DNA of 64,000 bases from Chaetoceros tenuissimus (Eukaryota > Bacillariophyta > Thalassiosirophyceae > Chaetocerotales > Chaetocerotaceae): positions 620,001-684,000 of the forward strand of contig BLLK01000057.1 in assembly GCA_021927905.1 (NCBI GenBank), given 5' to 3'. The notes under the pieces are model-generated. The model had not been told where the DNA came from. It saw only the letters and a program-made list of their open reading frames with translations, and did no database searches. This document shows, one piece after another, positions 1 through 8,096 of this stretch; within the stretch, counting starts at the first letter, position 1, and each line of letters opens with the position of its first letter. Both the position numbers and the translations under genes were made by a program.

Positions 1-1134
1 GGTCAATGGATCTTTTGCCTCGATCTCTTCAACATTCAACTTCATATAGCTCAAAGGATTCTTCTCCAAAATTTCTCTTCCAGCAGTTGAAGAAAGTAAT
101 AGTTGAGTAATGGTGCGACCATTTTCATCGCGTAGGTGAATTGTCCAAGGAAACCAAGTGACAAATTGGTTGAAATAGTCTGGTTCATGCAAAATAACTT
201 TGTGAAGTAAAGGATATCCATCTGTCTCCAAAAATACCTCTCGTAAAATACGCATGACATATGCATTAAATCTCTTGGAAGCTCTTTTGAAGGCAGTCAG
301 AGGTCCATTCTTCTGAAACAAAAGATCTTTTTGAAATTTCATGGTGTATTTCAAGCAATTTTTGAAGTAATCTTCTCTATCTGAATGGTTTGTGAGCAGA
401 GCATGCATCAATGACATGTCTCCATACCTGGTATTGTCGAGTGCTTCAGGGTCCAATTCCATAAAGTATTCAAATCTCAAAGACGAATCATTTCCATGAC
501 ATGCATAATATAGCAAATGAAATTCGCAAATATCTTCTTTCCGCAAGAGGCCTTTTTCATGCAGATGCTTTAGTACATCGAGAATATATCTATCATTGCC
601 AACGGAACAAAGTTGCTGTAGAATATTTTCCCAATTTGAACTACACAAAATGCCTCCCCGCATATTTGCACCGCCTACATCATGCTTCATACCTTCCACT
701 GCTAAAGTGACTATGTATTGGCTACTCCAATTCTTGTCTGTGGCATCAAGTAGGCACTGGAGAGGAAGTTTCCCATCAATTCTTTGCTTTAGGGCATCGG
801 GAAAGGCTCTGATTAGTTCCTGAACTAGAATCTCATTGGGTCTCGAAGCTCCTAAACGAGTCAAAGCATCAGCAACTGCTTTCGTGATACAGTGTTCAGA
901 GTTTTTCACTGCAGCAAGTGTTACGTCCATGAAGAACTCTTCGTCATTCCACTGCTGTTCCTCTTGTAAAGGCAAGATGTGTTTTTCAATCTTGGATAGA
1001 AGATTCGTGCTCTCCTCAAGGGCTTCTCTGATGGACATGATGTAAAATAGACGTATGTGCAAAGTAATGATATCTTCTTGATTTGCAAAACTACGGATAC
1101 TAGGAGTGCAATGATGTAGCAACCAACATTGCAT
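1..1134 (-). CDS. Ankyrin-like VGG-family protein, C-terminus cut by window edge
   Basis: An open frame with no stop runs from the window edge to an ATG at 1134, with a second in-frame ATG at 1038. It is at least 378 codons long and its 3' end lies outside the window. It aligns along its length with the genes at 29207 (+), 6075 (+) and 58156 (-). The shared signature is GMKHDVGGANMRGGIL, and near the edge LRDENGRT is followed by EAKDPLT, which matches the DPxTTLxPFA region of the relatives. Helical pairs such as LVQELIRAFPDAL and FEYFMELDPEAL suggest degenerate ankyrin repeats, so a protein-binding role is likely, but no partner or pathway can be named. The ATG at 1038 fits the paralogue's conserved block equally well, so the start is uncertain. 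Confidence 0.75.
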   Translation of the reverse strand, partial: MQCWLLHHCTPSIRSFANQEDIITLHIRLFYIMSIREALEESTNLLSKIEKHILPLQEEQQWNDEEFFMDVTLAAVKNSEHCITKAVADALTRLGASRPNEILVQELIRAFPDALKQRIDGKLPLQCLLDATDKNWSSQYIVTLAVEGMKHDVGGANMRGGILCSSNWENILQQLCSVGNDRYILDVLKHLHEKGLLRKEDICEFHLLYYACHGNDSSLRFEYFMELDPEALDNTRYGDMSLMHALLTNHSDREDYFKNCLKYTMKFQKDLLFQKNGPLTAFKRASKRFNAYVMRILREVFLETDGYPLLHKVILHEPDYFNQFVTWFPWTIHLRDENGRTITQLLLSSTAGREILEKNPLSYMKLNVEEIEAKDPLT

Positions 1135-1918
1135 AAAGAGATCAGCCAAGGTGAAGATGATGGATTCATTTTCATAGATCGAAGTGAAATCGGAGAAAAG
1201 CCTGTCGTATCAACTATTTTAGCGCCTTTTGACAAACCAGATAAAGTTACAGCAATAAACAAGTGCCAAATATTTGGCTCCTAGGAGTACTTGAAAGGTT
1301 TGAATAGTTAGAAGTTTGCTATTTCATCATAGGATAGGTCAAATAGGAGGAAATATAGGTTCAACAAGAAAAGAACGTTTTTTAGGTTTTCAGTATGAAA
1401 GTACGTACGTAGCATTTATCTAGCCACCTAAAAACCTTAACCAACTAGGGAGCCCATAATCCTCTCCGAATTTGATTTGCGATGAATAAGCGTCATTGGA
1501 ATAAGTTTATTCCTGCTTTGCTTAGAGTTGGAGTATATAAATGTCGTAATGCAATTAGGTTAGGATGAATATGAATAGAACAGGTGGTTATATTATAAAT
1601 TGATTCCATTCCTACAAAACATTCTCATATACACAGTAGAATCCAAATGACGTACAGATTTTTATGAGAAAAATTGAAAAGTCGAAGTTTAGAGAGAGAA
1701 TGGAACAGAAGTGGTACAGTTTCCACTTAAGCACTTTAAAAGAGAGATACCATACAAACTCCAAGTTAAATAATCTTCTTTAGAATGCTCACATAATAAC
1801 GTACATTTTTGAAGTAACGCAGTTGAAACCTTACCTCAAACTGGTTCTTGCGCGCTTCATATGCTCATTTCAAAGGTCAGATAAGGTCTGTCATTACAAT
1901 AGATTAGTATTTAAATAA
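1135..1918. other. Spacer, no gene seen
   Basis: No convincing coding frame, RNA gene or repeat is visible here. It separates the 5' end of the partial ankyrin-like gene from an acidic gene remnant. Confidence 0.5.
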
Positions 1919-2371
1919 CTCACGACGATTAACCATTTCCTCTACTCCCTTCAGATCAATGGTGAAACCAAAGAAGTATCCCAAGTACTAAAGAATGGTT
2001 ATTTCTTTTATAGCAGAGATGGTTTGGTTTTCCGAGCTGATGATTCATCTATGAAATTTAAATCATGGAAAGAACTTTGTCTTACAGAAAAAAAGTTCGA
2101 AAAGAAAAAAGGAAGATGGAAAAAGAACATATGAAACTCTGTCTCCATCAGTTTTGGGGAATGACTTGGTTAAATCCCCAATGACAGAAGCAATAGTGAC
2201 AGCTATGAGAGTGATGGTAGCTATGACCCTGACATTAGCTTGTGGTACAGTGACGGTGATGATGATTGTTTCGTTGATAACAGAAGCAGTAGTCCATGCA
2301 AAAGCATTAGTGATAGCAGTGATAGTGATGATAGTTCGTGTCACAGCAGTTGTAGTTTGTGGTTTAAATAA
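1919..2371 (+). pseudogene. Remnant of an unknown gene with an acidic Ser/Asp-rich tail
   Basis: Three protein-like stretches follow each other in different frames. The first (about 1919-2134) contains NGYFFYSRDGLVFRADDSS and KSWKEL. A short middle piece contains YETLSPSVLGNDLV. The last (about 2171-2371) is rich in Ser and Asp, with SDSYESDGSYDPD and DSSDSDDSS, and ends in a TAA. The third has no in-frame ATG. The change of frame at each join suggests a decayed gene; unrecognised introns are the alternative. A CTCTACTCCCTTCAG stretch just before 1955 looks like a 3' splice site, so the first piece may be an internal exon. I do not recognise the family. Confidence 0.3.
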
Positions 2372-2474
2372 TACAAATGCAAAGGTATATTCATGTACAA
2401 GATAAAATACTAGAACAAATGGAGCTTTTAACAAATTGTTTGATTCATAATGTTACTTATAAAGTACACTACAA

Positions 2475-3251
2475 CTACGCATTCTCGTGTTCGTTTCGTG
2501 CTCTCTCACTAATGCCAGTATAATAAGGATTATAAGACAAATATTGAAAAGGGCTGATCCCCATATTATTGGGTACATCCATAGCCCCAATTCCATCTTC
2601 GTGCTCACGCACTTTCGTTGCTATAGTGTCAAAGGAAGGAGTATCTGATGAACACAATCTATGGAGTTGATACTCTTCTTCCATGTTCAAATTCTTGATC
2701 CATTCAGCAAGACTCTGATTGTTTGGATTGTTCTCGTCATAAGCTCTTTTCAGTGCTGTATTATTAATGGCATCCTCAGCAAACTGTTGAATGTTTTGTG
2801 GAACACTGAAGATGATCAAATGTGTGCATCTGTCAAAGGCTTGGTCAAGTATTTCTCTGCAGGAGGATGGAGCAATGACGGCACGAAGTGATGAGCAGCC
2901 AAAGAATGCACATAGGAATATGCTTCGAAGGTTTCTTGAAAACCTAATGGAAGAAAGGCTCGAGCAATTATAGAAAGCTCTGAAATAAATGCCTTCTACA
3001 GATGCTTCATGCATGATCACAGTCTCTACATTTGTGCATCCTGAAAATGTATGTTGAGGAATGTTTCGAACCCCAGGAAGTACGATGATCACTTTCCATT
3101 TCTTGCGTTCTTCCAAATCATAACGAAGTGGTTGTAAATTTAGTCCCACAAGTGGATCTCCGTTATAGAAAAGAGTGCTCTTGCCTAAGTATGTTCTACT
3201 TCCAGCTGGAAAACCCTGCCAGACTTCTTCAGAAAAGTTGAAATTCGGCAT
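2475..3251 (-). CDS. BspA-type leucine-rich-repeat protein with LHRxC tail (copy A)
   Basis: This 258-residue intact gene starts at an ATG at 3251. The N-terminal cap (TLFYNG, then YDLEERKKW) leads into four or five LRR_5 (BspA-type) repeats of about 23 residues, such as VIIVLPGVRNIPQHTFSGC and the later AFYNCSSL and AFFGCSSL. The tail carries WIKNLN, YQLHRLCSS and a GISPFQYL motif, the family's variant of GITPSQYL. LRR_5 domains usually bind proteins or surfaces; the ligand here is unknown. No signal peptide or membrane segment is visible, so a cytosolic location is likely. It is divergent to the LRR gene at 3478, with 226 bp between the starts. A decayed inverted copy of both genes lies at 45.3-46.1 kb. 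Confidence 0.85.
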   Translation of the reverse strand: MPNFNFSEEVWQGFPAGSRTYLGKSTLFYNGDPLVGLNLQPLRYDLEERKKWKVIIVLPGVRNIPQHTFSGCTNVETVIMHEASVEGIYFRAFYNCSSLSSIRFSRNLRSIFLCAFFGCSSLRAVIAPSSCREILDQAFDRCTHLIIFSVPQNIQQFAEDAINNTALKRAYDENNPNNQSLAEWIKNLNMEEEYQLHRLCSSDTPSFDTIATKVREHEDGIGAMDVPNNMGISPFQYLSYNPYYTGISERARNEHENA

Positions 3252-3477
3252 GTTGTTTCGACAGATTCAGATTGAAAAAATGTGAAGAGGCAAATGATGA
3301 GAGGAAAAGTGTCATTAGAACTGCGTACGTATTCATAATCACCTATAAAAAGAGAAGCCCGATCCATCAGTCATTTCATGTAAAAGTCCAAAAACATCAA
3401 ATAATATCAGCGCACTGCATTTTGCAATGAATGCGAATATCACAAAATTTATTTCTTTCTGATGACTTAGAATTATC

Positions 3478-4473
3478 ATGTATTTTCCCGATTGGCTAAG
3501 AGACTTACCTATCGAAGTACAAGAACAAGTACGAAATTCGCTTCCTCGCCCTCCTCGCCCAAGAGGCTCAGAGATGATAGAGTCTGTACGAAGGTCAAAG
3601 GTAACTATTAGAGATGACGAATGGGCCACATTCGATCAAGGGGTCCATATGTATCAAGGAAAGAAGACCTTCTTCTTCAATGGGCAGGTTTTGCGTGATG
3701 GCTATAGCCGGCATTTGATTTATGACTTTGAAGAAAAATGTACATGGGAAATGATTGTAGTGATGCATGGAGTTCAAATTATTCCTTGGTGTTTTTTTCA
3801 ACATTTAGAGAAGCTGGAGACTGTCATTATTGCTGATACTGTGACAAGAATTGAGATGAGAAGTTTTGCACATTGCTCTAATCTTGTTTACGTGAAACTA
3901 TCCAGACAACTTCAATTGATCGGAGAGGGAGCATTCGACGATTGTTCTTCTCTTGCTTCCATCTTTCTTCCTCCGTCCTGTCAAGTGATTCACAGATGTG
4001 TATTTAGTAGCTGTAAGAAGTTGCTAGTCTTTCATATCCCTTCTGATACTGAACTTGATGATGGCGATGGCGTCATGGATGGTTTGTTGACTAAAACACC
4101 TCCATTCAAAGCTATAGCCGTACCAACTTGGTCTACAGAGTTTGATGAGACAGTTAGGCGTTTTATTGCTTACAACAGGGAAGTAAACCAGCTGTTCAAG
4201 GACATCAACAATGGCCAAGAATATGCTCTTCATCGACTTTGTGCTTCTTATGACCTAAATGAAGAAAACATTTATCAATCTTTCAATGATGCCGCTAACA
4301 AGAAAGATTTCTTCAAAGACTTCTATCACAAGCAAAATGCTATTGGTGTGACTCCAGCTCAATATCTCGAGGCTAATCCATTCAGCAATGTTGATATTGT
4401 CAACCTAGACGAGCTCAGTTTTTGTAGAAGATACGTTCAAGAGATGATAGGAGAAGTCCAAGCGTTTGTTTGA
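3478..4473 (+). CDS. BspA-type leucine-rich-repeat protein with LHRxC tail (copy B)
   Basis: This intact gene encodes 331 residues and is longer than its neighbours because of about 40 extra residues at the N-terminus (LPIEVQEQVRNSLPRPPRP). A family cap follows (MYQGKKTFFFNGQVL). The LRR_5 repeats include GVQIIPWCFFQHLEKLETV, RSFAHCSNL and GAFDDCSSL. The tail holds LFKDINNGQEYALHRLCAS and GVTPAQYLEANPF. An internal ATG (about codon 36) would give a protein the size of its relatives, so the start is not settled. The function is probably a protein-interaction scaffold. Part of it, including its 3' flank, is duplicated in decayed form near 45.3 kb. Confidence 0.85.
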   Translation: MYFPDWLRDLPIEVQEQVRNSLPRPPRPRGSEMIESVRRSKVTIRDDEWATFDQGVHMYQGKKTFFFNGQVLRDGYSRHLIYDFEEKCTWEMIVVMHGVQIIPWCFFQHLEKLETVIIADTVTRIEMRSFAHCSNLVYVKLSRQLQLIGEGAFDDCSSLASIFLPPSCQVIHRCVFSSCKKLLVFHIPSDTELDDGDGVMDGLLTKTPPFKAIAVPTWSTEFDETVRRFIAYNREVNQLFKDINNGQEYALHRLCASYDLNEENIYQSFNDAANKKDFFKDFYHKQNAIGVTPAQYLEANPFSNVDIVNLDELSFCRRYVQEMIGEVQAFV

Positions 4474-4959
4474 ACATCTATGTCTCTTTGTTACTTCGAC
4501 CTCTTTCATCCGACATGATATGACAAAAATAAACATATAAGTGTATAACTCTTTACACTCTGATTTTACATTTGCTTCAATTTCGAATAAGGTCGTGATT
4601 TTAGTACAGCCTTTTTACCTGCCTCTAAATTCATCTGCTTCCTAAACGATGATTAAGAAGTCATTCATGTATATCATAAGGATCATAGATTATTAGTTAA
4701 TCTTAGTCAACAAATTCGTATCAAATGAATCAAATCAGATGCATATGAAAAGATTATAGAAGAGGGACGGCAAACACCTGCATAGGTCAGTCCCCGATTT
4801 GACAAATGATGAGAGACATGGGAAGTAAAGGTACTCATCTATAAATCTTTTACTAGTCTAGTTACTATCATGATACTGTACATATTCACATTGTCTCTAC
4901 CTACCCCTATAAAGCATTGACCTACAAAAACATAGCACCTACTCGTACAAGACATCTCG
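4474..4959. other. Convergent intergenic spacer
   Basis: No coding frame is seen. The first 130 bp, the 3' flank of copy B, are recognisably repeated in reverse orientation at 45.2-45.3 kb; for example ACATGATATGA and TTTGCTTCAATTTC are shared. Confidence 0.6.
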
Positions 4960-5718
4960 TCACTTGCAAGGACTCGCACAAACCTTTTTATGTGCCTTCC
5001 AAGCCTTCTTTTGACAATTTTTACTACAGTACAAAGTAACTTTGCAAGCTTGACATTTCTTCAACTTTTCACTCAACAATGACTGACTTTTCCCACATGT
5101 ATCGCATACATCAGCATCTTTCTTGACTTTATCGAGAGGTCTAAAACCGGTACCCATATAAAACCCATTTGTATCCATGAATGCATTCATATTCATACCA
5201 TTCATATTCATTCCACCAGCATCAGTTGGCGGATTCATCATTCGTACACTATCTCTTTTCAATGCAATTTTTCTCGGTGAATCTTTGCAATCTCGAAAAA
5301 AGACAATGGTATCATACATTTCCTGTGTACTAATGAGAGGGACAAATTTTGCATCTGGCGAAAATTTATAATCAGGTTCGATACGAATGACAAGTGCTGA
5401 TCCATGAATAGTCCAATCAGGCTCACATTGTGCTCCGTCAAGACCATACATGTAAAAAGTCCGATTGGCAACTTCATTCAATGGAGAAGATTGATCTTTG
5501 AGGTCAAAGTAGATCCATAAATCTTTGTATTTGGAATCTTTTGAATAGCCAAATAGTCCAATGGGGTGTTTCCAGCCAAGTTTTGATTTTAGAGCTGCAA
5601 TTTCTATTGAAGTTTCTGCTTTTCCAAGGACAGTGGAGGGTTGAATGGCATCTTTGATTTCTTGTTGCGAAGCGGTGAGTTTTACAGGTTTGATTTCAAT
5701 GCAGTGATGACCCGACAT
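4960..5718 (-). CDS. MYND zinc-finger protein
   Basis: This intact gene of 252 residues has its ATG at 5718. The last 49 residues are a MYND finger: CDTCGKS, then CQACKVTLYCSKNCQKKAW, then AHKKVC, with the expected CxxC, CxxC, YCSxxCQ and HxxxC ligands. MYND fingers bind short proline-rich peptides in other proteins. The N-terminal 160 residues (KDLWIYFDLKD, YMYGLDGAQCEPDW) do not match a domain I can name. A Met/Asn/Gly-rich linker (GGMNMNGMNMNAF) joins the two parts. The upstream region has a GTA trinucleotide run at about 5757-5783. The gene is divergent from the ankyrin-like gene at 6075. Confidence 0.8.
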   Translation of the reverse strand: MSGHHCIEIKPVKLTASQQEIKDAIQPSTVLGKAETSIEIAALKSKLGWKHPIGLFGYSKDSKYKDLWIYFDLKDQSSPLNEVANRTFYMYGLDGAQCEPDWTIHGSALVIRIEPDYKFSPDAKFVPLISTQEMYDTIVFFRDCKDSPRKIALKRDSVRMMNPPTDAGGMNMNGMNMNAFMDTNGFYMGTGFRPLDKVKKDADVCDTCGKSQSLLSEKLKKCQACKVTLYCSKNCQKKAWKAHKKVCASPCK

Positions 5719-5756
5719 GGTTCTCTCTTCTCTCGTTCGTCGTCGCTGTGGTGAGT

Positions 5757-5795
5757 TGTAGTAGTAGTAGTAGTAGTAGCGGTAGTAGAAGTAGT
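5757..5795. repeat. GTA trinucleotide microsatellite
   Basis: About nine GTA/GTA-like triplets lie in the 5' leader or promoter of the MYND gene that starts at 5718. Confidence 0.8.
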
Positions 5796-6036
5796 GTAAT
5801 TAGTCTAGATAGCTGGCGATGTGATGTAGTATTCGTCGTAATAGATTTTTTTGTTGCGATGATGTAAAGATTGTAGATGGCAGATGGTAGGTATCTCAAT
5901 GTCATTGCGTCATTGACACTCAAATGATATTCATTGTTGACACATGTTGATGTCAATTTAGGCCATTTCAAAGATGTCAAACATCGCCGAACATGGGACA
6001 ACTGAAATCATTCAAAAACAAAAACATGAACATACA

Positions 6037-6078
6037 ATGGATATTTCAACATTACAAAAACACAAATACATAAAATGA
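6037..6078 (+). CDS. Upstream mini-ORF (13 codons) overlapping the next start
   Basis: The frame reads MDISTLQKHKYIK and stops with TGA inside the ATGA that begins the ankyrin-like gene at 6075. The peptide resembles the start of that gene (MNITTLQSNLDFIK), as if a short segment had been duplicated. It could lower or couple translation of the main frame. It is seen only as a sequence pattern, with no evidence of translation. Confidence 0.35.
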   Translation: MDISTLQKHKYIK

Positions 6079-7349
6079 ACATTACAACCTTACAAAGCAA
6101 TCTCGACTTCATCAAGAGTATTTATTTCTACGAAGAATGGAAAGATGAGGAGTGTCGTGGAGATATCCTAGAAGCCATTGAAGAATGCAACGAAAAGATT
6201 GAAGAGGCTCTCGGGAAATCCATGCACAGACTATGTAAGCATAGACCGTCTGTTGAAGCTGTTGAAAAAGTAGTCAAAAAGTTCCCATCGACATTATCAT
6301 ATGAAGATAATTATTGGATGCTGCCAATTGAAACATGTGCCACAAATGAAATAACTTCTGAGGACACATACAACAACAATGGCATCGAGTATGTACCCAT
6401 CTTAGCAAAAGAAGGAATGAAACACAAAGTAGGAGGTGAAGATGCTAGAGGAGGTTTACTGAAAGCGCCCACTTACATCATTAATATATTGCAAGGGATT
6501 GTTTCACTTGGTGAATATGATGGTCCATATCTTGACAGTGATGATAATGACGATGAAAAGAGGGTAAATGTATTGAAAGAGCTTCGACAGAAAGGTTTAT
6601 TGCTCAAGACAGATATTCAGAAATATAGCTTATTGCAGTTTGCATGTCATACAAAAGACACGAAAAGATTTGAGTATCTTGTACAATGGGAACCAGATGC
6701 ATTGGTCAATACAAAATATTGGGATGAATTTATGGTAAATTCAAGGTTTATCAGGAGAGATGAGCCAAGATTACCATTGATTCATTGTTTTCTACAGACA
6801 TCAGACTTTGATATCTTAAAAAACTTACTCGAAGCTGGTTTTAGACACTTCCCAAACAATGGTGGTTTGCTGTTCATAGAAAATGATGAAGGAACCACAG
6901 CTTTCGATGCTGCTTGTGCGAATTGTGGAACAGAAGAGTGTATGAATATGTTGCGGGACATACTTTCCCCTAGCTGTGATTACCCTATCCTACACTATGC
7001 TTTGATAAAGGCTCCGCAACACAAAGATATATTTATGGAAAAGTTTCCTTGGGCTTACCAACTGAAGGACCATAATGGTAGATCACTTCAGCAAGCTATC
7101 TTAGCAGCTGGTCCTGATGTTATGAATGCAAACAAGATTCTATTTGCAACACTTACTGATGATCAGATCAGATCAAAGGATCCAATTACTACTTTATATC
7201 CCTTTGCTGCTATGGCAGTCGGTGAACACGCAGATCTAGAAAAGGTTTTCTACTTGCTTCGTCAACATCCATCTGTGCTTGATCAACATGCGAACTCTGA
7301 TAGTTCTATCCTGAGTAGAAAGAGAAGAAGAAGTGCTGATAAAGTTTGA
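6075..7349 (+). CDS. Ankyrin-like VGG-family protein
   Basis: The frame is intact and encodes 424 residues from the ATG at 6075. It is the closest relative of the gene at 58156: both carry an LQSN block, an SMHRLC or SLHRLG ankyrin-like turn followed by KKFPS, GMKHKVGGEDARGGLLK, and a long C-terminal match (ILAAGPDVMN, LTDDQI, FAAMAVGEHADLEK). Several LxxLLxxG helical pairs fit degenerate ankyrin repeats, so a protein-binding role is inferred. It lacks the H3-tail-like N-terminus of the 58 kb relative and starts about 60 residues later. The C-terminus is basic (RKRRRSADKV). A 13-codon frame overlaps its start by four bases. Confidence 0.85.
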   Translation: MNITTLQSNLDFIKSIYFYEEWKDEECRGDILEAIEECNEKIEEALGKSMHRLCKHRPSVEAVEKVVKKFPSTLSYEDNYWMLPIETCATNEITSEDTYNNNGIEYVPILAKEGMKHKVGGEDARGGLLKAPTYIINILQGIVSLGEYDGPYLDSDDNDDEKRVNVLKELRQKGLLLKTDIQKYSLLQFACHTKDTKRFEYLVQWEPDALVNTKYWDEFMVNSRFIRRDEPRLPLIHCFLQTSDFDILKNLLEAGFRHFPNNGGLLFIENDEGTTAFDAACANCGTEECMNMLRDILSPSCDYPILHYALIKAPQHKDIFMEKFPWAYQLKDHNGRSLQQAILAAGPDVMNANKILFATLTDDQIRSKDPITTLYPFAAMAVGEHADLEKVFYLLRQHPSVLDQHANSDSSILSRKRRRSADKV

Positions 7350-8096
7350 TTGAAATTCTCAGTGTATTCTAAACTAAGAAAAGTTTGTATAATATAATAT
7401 AATTGTAGATGGTATCTAATAGTCAAGGGTGAGGTGACCAAGAGTAATTTGCAATCAACAATGCTTTTTTCTGTTTTATCGGCTATGTAGGTAGCTACCT
7501 AAAGTGATGATTGTCAATCATCCCTATCTGGTTGGGGCACAGTCATTCACGCATTGGTACAGAAAAGGTGTGATGGAAACAACGAACTTTTCTTCAGCAA
7601 CAGTATCTCACATAATAATGAACTTGTGTACATCTCATACATAAAACAAATGAAATACATATAAACACAACAATCAACTGTCAGCTCTAGGCATTCACAA
7701 GCCTAGTGCGATACAGCTTCTTTTTGTTTTTTGTATTGTCGAAAAGGTGGCCGGTGGTCCTGTCTGTTTCACCTTTCCTGGTGAATCAGCTTGATTTATC
7801 CCTCACTGAATGCGGTACAAAGAACAAAAAGAATCTGTATCGCACCGCTGAGCCTGCCGTGTTACCAGCCCTTTCTGTATTATCTTGTGGCAATTCTGCA
7901 GAGTCTACTCTCTTATTTCGAAGTCTCGAGAACAGTATCCCTGTTTTTAAGACATACATCTGCTACAGATGTTTCTACAGTCAACCACAGCACTGATGCA
8001 CCAGTCAAAAGGATAAATTATCTTCCATCAATGGTGCTGTTATCTCTACAAGAAATTCTACAACATATCACAGAAATCAATGCAAACTTGTCTAAA
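7350..8096. other. Spacer with one dispersed repeat
   Basis: No gene can be supported. It contains a 68-bp dispersed repeat (7741-7808). It also contains a short phrase (GAATCTGTAT, then GAGCCTGC and GTTACCAGCC at 7830-7872) that recurs in diverged form near 12.11 kb. Confidence 0.5.
7741..7808 (+). repeat. Dispersed repeat, inverted partner at 44.5 kb
   Basis: About 68 bp, from AAAAGGTGGCCGGTGGTCC to TTATCCCTCACTG, match the reverse complement of 44471-44537 at roughly nine bases in ten. The repeat is non-coding and of unknown kind. Confidence 0.75.

Noticed and set aside
921-1262. 113-codon minus-strand frame
   Set aside because: It overlaps the conserved frame of the partial ankyrin-like gene and has no family similarity.
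2063-2434. 123-codon minus-strand and 83-codon plus-strand frames
   Set aside because: Both are hydrophobic shadows of the Ser/Asp-rich frame, produced by AGTGAT-type codons read in other frames.
5696-6001. 101-codon minus-strand frame upstream of the MYND gene
   Set aside because: It lies over the GTA microsatellite, yields Leu/Thr low-complexity, and runs into the start of the MYND gene.
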